64,000 bases of DNA from Acanthaster planci (Eukaryota > Echinodermata > Asteroidea > Valvatida > Acanthasteridae): NCBI RefSeq assembly GCF_001949145.1, contig NW_019091396.1:1763615-1827614 (forward strand), given 5' to 3'. A model generated the notes under the pieces. The model had not been told where the DNA came from and did not search any database. It saw nothing but the letters and a program-made list of their open reading frames with translations. Of the stretch, positions 59,790 through 64,000 are shown one piece after another. Every line of letters begins with the position of its first letter. Position 1 is the stretch's first letter. The translations under genes and the position numbers were made by a program.

Positions 59790-61597
59790 GGTGATGCTGG
59801 ACACTGCCAATCCTAGTGATGATGCTGTGAATGAGATGCCAACAACAAAACACATGGATACTACAGTGGATATGTCAGACAGCATGTCTCAAATTTTAAA
59901 ACGTCAGACCACAATATTCTTTAAAGAGTAGTTACATGTAGGATTCCAAAAGTACATTTTTTTGCAATTTTTATGAAAGGGGTTCCCGAGGTTGGTAGTA
60001 ACTGCACTTTCGCTGGTTCACAAACGACAACGTAATGCACACCTTACAGTCACATCGCTACCAACAAAATGAAAACTCCCCACCAACATGGCTCTTTTCC
60101 ACCGATGAGGAGTTGCTTCTGCTCAAGGCAGATTCCTTAATATTAGCATAATATGAATGAAATACAAGAAGTCTTGTCCATCTCTTAGGCAATATACATC
60201 CGACTTCTGTGCAAAATAGTGGAATACCCACAAGTGCACGAGCTGAGAGCAAAGTCAAACCAGACAAGTTTCAAAGCCAACTTGTAGGCAATCTAGTGAT
60301 CTGGACGCCACAACTTCCTCAAGAAAACTAAAATACTGATCTAACTGTTCATTAGGCAAATTTCTGGCTGTTCTCCTCCTTGACCACGTTGACAGACTTG
60401 GAGATTGCCCGAAATCTTCTGCCTGTAAGATGTATTACGTGCAGCAGATATCAGTTAATCTTTAAATCACTGTCGACATGGTCAAGGACAAAACTCCAAG
60501 GAGAACAACCAGACATTTGCCTTGGAGTCGGACATGTACATGTATGTAGGCCCTATCTACCATAGGCAAAAAAAAGGTATTCTTAATAGGCCTAGGCCTG
60601 AATCGGATCAGCTGAACTAAAAAAAAAAAGCCTAAAATTGGACAAGAATGCAAACTGACAATAGCGTGGATATAATGACTAGAAAACCTTTGGCCACAGT
60701 ACAGGCCTTGCCTGTAACTGACCATGGCCCATGAAACGGTTGATGTTCAACTGGGCGCAGTCGGATCATCCATCATCGGAGGATTAGTACGGTACATACA
60801 TGTACATGTAAATAGTAGAGGCCTGATATCAAATCTCGAACTTAATTTCCTCTTTTCAAAACATGCTAAGCGCCGTAAATGAGAAAGAAGTAGTTATCGA
60901 CTCATGGTGACAGGATCGTGTCATAATAATGCATGATCGACCGATCGCACAGACCCACCACGATCGTACGTGCCCCGCCTTTGGCAAGTTACAAAGCCAC
61001 ACAAGCGAGTAGCTCTTGGCCTGGCCCAGGTGGACTCCTCATAAAGCAATGAAGACTGACGTCCAACCTAGGCCAGCTTCAGGCCTGTTACATGCAAATA
61101 AACTGCATCCCCAATACAAGAAGGAAAACTTAACAACATTGTAATAGTTGAACTGCCCCACAGCTTACCAAGCTTTGAACTCGACGTAGGGCCGACGAGA
61201 CTCGACAATGAAAACGAACAAACTTCTGCGAAAGGCGGCGCCGCGCGCAGTGCAGGTGACGCGTGAGCGCGCGTGGCTGCCGTGTTATTGTACACATGTA
61301 CATGATATGTACGTACGTGTGTACGTACGTGCGCAGATGTTCGGAAGAACTAGTTATTACTTTTTTACGGAAGTGTATTGGTGCCAGCGCACAAAAATAT
61401 AAAATATAAATACAAGACAATTAGTAATAATTCATAATAACGAATTAGCAGTTGAAAATAACAGTAATTCGAAATAACGAATTCGTTTCCAACTGATTTT
61501 TCTGGTGGCACGATTGAGCTATCGTATTTTATGTTGGCTTGGAGGTACCCCATTTCGTATAGACACTCTAGACTACCTCCATGCCTATAACTACGAA
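59790..61597. other. Upstream region of GAMT
   Basis: Should hold the GAMT promoter and 5' UTR on the minus strand. 61230-61275 is GC- and CpG-rich (GGCGGCGCCGCGCGCAGTGC), the most promoter-like patch nearby, and is followed by alternating GTACGTAC words. A 56-codon open stretch on the minus strand (about 60425-60257), preceded by TTACAG, was noticed, but no product was recognised. Confidence 0.4.
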
Positions 61598-62612
61598 GCC
61601 TAATTCTGCAAATGAAGTATAAATTTTCAGCCTGACGGAAATTCGTTTTAACAAATTACTAATTCGAAACAACGAATTACTAATTCATTTTTAATGCGCT
61701 GATCCACAGAGCACTAGATGGCGCTCTTTATTTTCTTAACATCAAACAGAGAGATGCCAGATGTTATGCGCCCAGGGCCCTTGGAATCACAAAAATATAT
61801 TTATGCGATTAAGGGTGCACCCACGCAAATAGGCAGGAAAAATGTCGGGCAAGCTCATTAATAAATGTTGCACACTTAAAATATTCTATACTAGAGTCCT
61901 GAGAGCCATGGAATTGGGGAATTGAAGAAATATGGCACTGAACCTCTGGCTCGGACTCTGGGCTTCCGATTCTGAGCAATTGAAGTTGAATGCAGTGGGG
62001 CCGAAAATGGCACCATTTAGCTGTTTTGCAGAAGGATGCATTTTCAAAATTTCTATTTTACCGGGCAGTGAAATTTCCTTCATTTTAAGCATGGTCTGCT
62101 TTGAGTGAGAATTTCTTAAATATTCATCGGTTAAGCCACTAAAAATTCACAGAAAAAATGCTAAAGGACATGTCGGACATCATTTTGCTGTTCAGCTTGG
62201 ACATCTCTAAGAATTGTGAGTATTTTTAAAAAGATTTTGAAATAAAAGGATTTATCTGCGGTGTCTATGGGACTTTACTTTTAGGGGTGCACCCTTACAC
62301 GTATGAATCCACGCAAAACAGCGCCATCTGGAGGCTCACAAGTAATTCGTTATTTCGAATTAGCATTCGTTATTAAGAATTAGTAATTTGTTGAAAGGAA
62401 TAAGTAACCCGTTAAAACAAATTAGTAATTATTTAAAACCAATTGGTTATTCGTTTTTTCAAATGAGTAATTCTTTATTTTTAATGAGTACTCGTTATTA
62501 CGATTTAATAATTCGTAATTAGTAATTCGTTATTTCGAATTAGTAATTCGTTAAAACGAATTCCTCTTAGGCTGAAATTTTTTACTTCATTAGCACAATT
62601 GGGCTTACGTAC
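61598..62612. mobile_element. ~1-kb element with long inverted arms of TAATTCGTTA-type subrepeats
   Basis: AATGAAGTATAAATTTTCAGCC...AATTCGTTTTAAC at the left (from about 61605) is mirrored by the right end (about 62570-62610) for 75 bp or more. Both arms then run into short palindromic subrepeats built on TAATTCGTTATTTCGAATTA (61660-61690 and 62340-62570). A further arm-like stretch lies outside at 61420-61485. Paired GGTGCACCC and AGATGGCGCTC / GCGCCATCT words extend the symmetry inward. The interior does not code for a recognisable transposase. Confidence 0.6.
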
Positions 62613-62725
62613 GTAACACATCCCCCCTAGATATATGGAAAGAATTCCTGAAATTCCGGTACACGTATAACAATGACCAACACAAGGGGGGGGGGTCTTT
62701 CCGTCCCATGTCTTGCATCAAATTG
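62613..62725 (-). repeat. Dispersed repeat, family B, inverted partial copy
   Basis: The reverse complement carries GACCCCCCCCCC, TTGTGTTGGTCATTGTTA and TCAGGAATTCTTTCC in the order seen at 21610-21800 and 45425-45615. It abuts the right end of the 1-kb element at 61598-62612. Confidence 0.5.
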
Positions 62726-63637
62726 TTAGCTGCGGGATTTAGATGTTACGCGCCATACTAAATTTTGTGACTCAAATTAGGTAAAAAAGTCTAATTGAGT
62801 CACAGTATGTCGTTGAATAATTACCTTGAGTCACTTTGAGTCACATGGCGGCGAAAGCCGGGGGGGGGCTTAAAGGATATTTTTCCGCAAGTTCATTTAT
62901 TCGAGATAATCTCCCGTTCGTTCCCGTGAGATATTTAAAAAGAAACACTGTTAATTCCATTTTTGGAAAAAACTCGTTTTTACAAGATAGGCCTATATTA
63001 TTCCAAGTTCGTTTCTTAGGAGATTTTTTTCGTTCGTTTTCCTGACCTATATTTTTGAAGTTCATTTTTGTAAGAAATACATCCAAATCGACAATGTATA
63101 GGGTCTATCTCATGAAAATTAATTTTGAAAAATATATGTCATAAAAAACAAACTTCATGAAAAACATACCGTCGAACACAGATAAGAAAAGCACTGTTAA
63201 TACAAGGTCATATTTATAACAAGGACAATTCCAGGTCCCATTTTTTTATTTTCTTTGTTTTTCCATTACTGATAAGGTAACTATTATAACAATTAAGGTA
63301 ATTTGTGCGTTGAAGTCCCAAGGACCTTGTTAAAACAGTGTTCCTCGTAAAAGCGATTTGTTTCCAAAAATCAAATCAATGTTGCTAAATTTAGATCTCA
63401 TTAGAACAAACTGGAAAGTGTATGTCTCGAACAGACAAACTTTTGGAAAAACTGTATCTAAAAAGACGACTTTTGTCCGAGACTCGAGAAGGGTGGATTT
63501 CCAGAGAGCCTTGGCTGCCCACGGACTACGACATCGCGAGTCAAGGACGGGTGGACCTAAATCTAAATAAGAAAAGAGAGGGCGCTATTTGGAAGTGCTG
63601 TTCGAGGTATAAAGACAATGTGGCGTCACAGACTGCT
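62726..63637. other. AT-rich intergenic DNA rich in CGTT/AACG words
   Basis: Includes phrases such as TTCGTTCGTTTTCCTG and ACCTTGTTAAAACAGTGTTCC that recall the subrepeats of the flanking elements. The 91-codon open frame at 63422-63697 runs into the next element and has no recognisable domain. Confidence 0.35.
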
Positions 63638-63922
63638 GAGATACCGAAGCGTATTGCTGCTAACGCGAACAAATTATTCTATCTCGTAACGATATAGTTA
63701 TCTCGTTTATAAGAGATATCTACGTGTATGTTGTTTAAACGAGATACTATTAAAGTCGTTTAAATGAGATACAAAGTCACTTACACGAGATTATAAGTCG
63801 TTTAAAAGAGATAACAAGTCGTTTAAACGAAGTAATAAGTGGTTTAAAAGAGACAATACGTCATTTAAACGAGATAAAATATTTTTTTCGCGTTGGCAGC
63901 AATAAGCTTCCGTACTGAGACT
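63638..63922. mobile_element. ~285-bp element: 32-bp terminal inverted repeats around a tandem GTCGTTTAAACGAGATAA array
   Basis: The left end GATACCGAAGCGTATTGCTG...AACGCGAA (63638-63669) pairs with the right end TTCGCGTTGGCAGCAATAAGC...GAGACTC (63887-63922). Between them run about eight units of 22-24 bp whose core GTTTAAAC is palindromic (AAGTCGTTTAAACGAGATAA and variants). The architecture is the same as in the neighbouring 1-kb element: inverted ends plus internal palindromic subrepeats. Confidence 0.65.
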
Positions 63923-64000
63923 CATTAATGCCATCAAATTATTATCTACGGTATAAGTTTCTCTGAGATATACTCATGGGTTCGAGTTTAGCAGCATAAA

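Noticed and set aside
60257-60425. Open stretch after a TTACAG acceptor-like site upstream of GAMT (minus)
   Set aside because: About 56 codons with no similarity I recognise. It may be a 5' UTR exon or chance.
63422-63697. 91-codon charged open frame
   Set aside because: It runs into a TIR element, lacks any recognised motif and has no splice or promoter support. It is too weak to call a gene.

Overview
This is a eukaryotic, animal window. Its genes are split by 0.3-3.5 kb introns with GT-AG borders, UTRs and intergenic DNA are AT-rich, and short dispersed inverted-repeat elements are abundant. Frequent TACATGTA-type motifs, TAGGCCTA words and repeats such as the one at 25413-25640 suggest a marine deuterostome invertebrate. 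An echinoderm is my best guess, but the species is inferred, not shown. No bacterial operon, CRISPR array, rRNA or tRNA is seen.

Layout. 1-3888 is mostly repeats (nested fold-back elements, a ~200-bp family, a C-rich minisatellite). 3889-4958 (+) holds the last two exons of MRPL32, mitochondrial ribosomal protein bL32m; its 5' exon was not found. 6850-15131 (-) is a complete nine-exon SLCO/OATP transporter closest to the SLCO4A type; it converges on MRPL32. 19649-27740 (+) and 35455-45802 (+) are two tandem paralogous genes for pentameric ligand-gated ion channel (pLGIC) subunits. They lack both Cys-loop cysteines, have a very short M3-M4 loop as in bacterial channels, show no signal peptide, and end in long basic tails after M4. 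A PC4-like relic lies between them (28465-28662, -). 50343-59789 (-) is a complete five-exon GAMT gene. 59790-64000 is its upstream region, filled with fold-back elements built on short palindromic subrepeats.

The genes look like ordinary chromosomal neighbours, not a pathway: mitochondrial translation, organic-anion transport, creatine synthesis, and a small channel cluster. The pLGIC pair is the most unusual content. The two genes share every coding intron position and phase from exon 1 through exon 9, so they arose by tandem duplication, and they diverged mainly at the N-terminus and C-terminal tail. The gene models were assembled by hand from open frames, splice sites and phase continuity. 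All four complete models stay in frame from ATG to stop.
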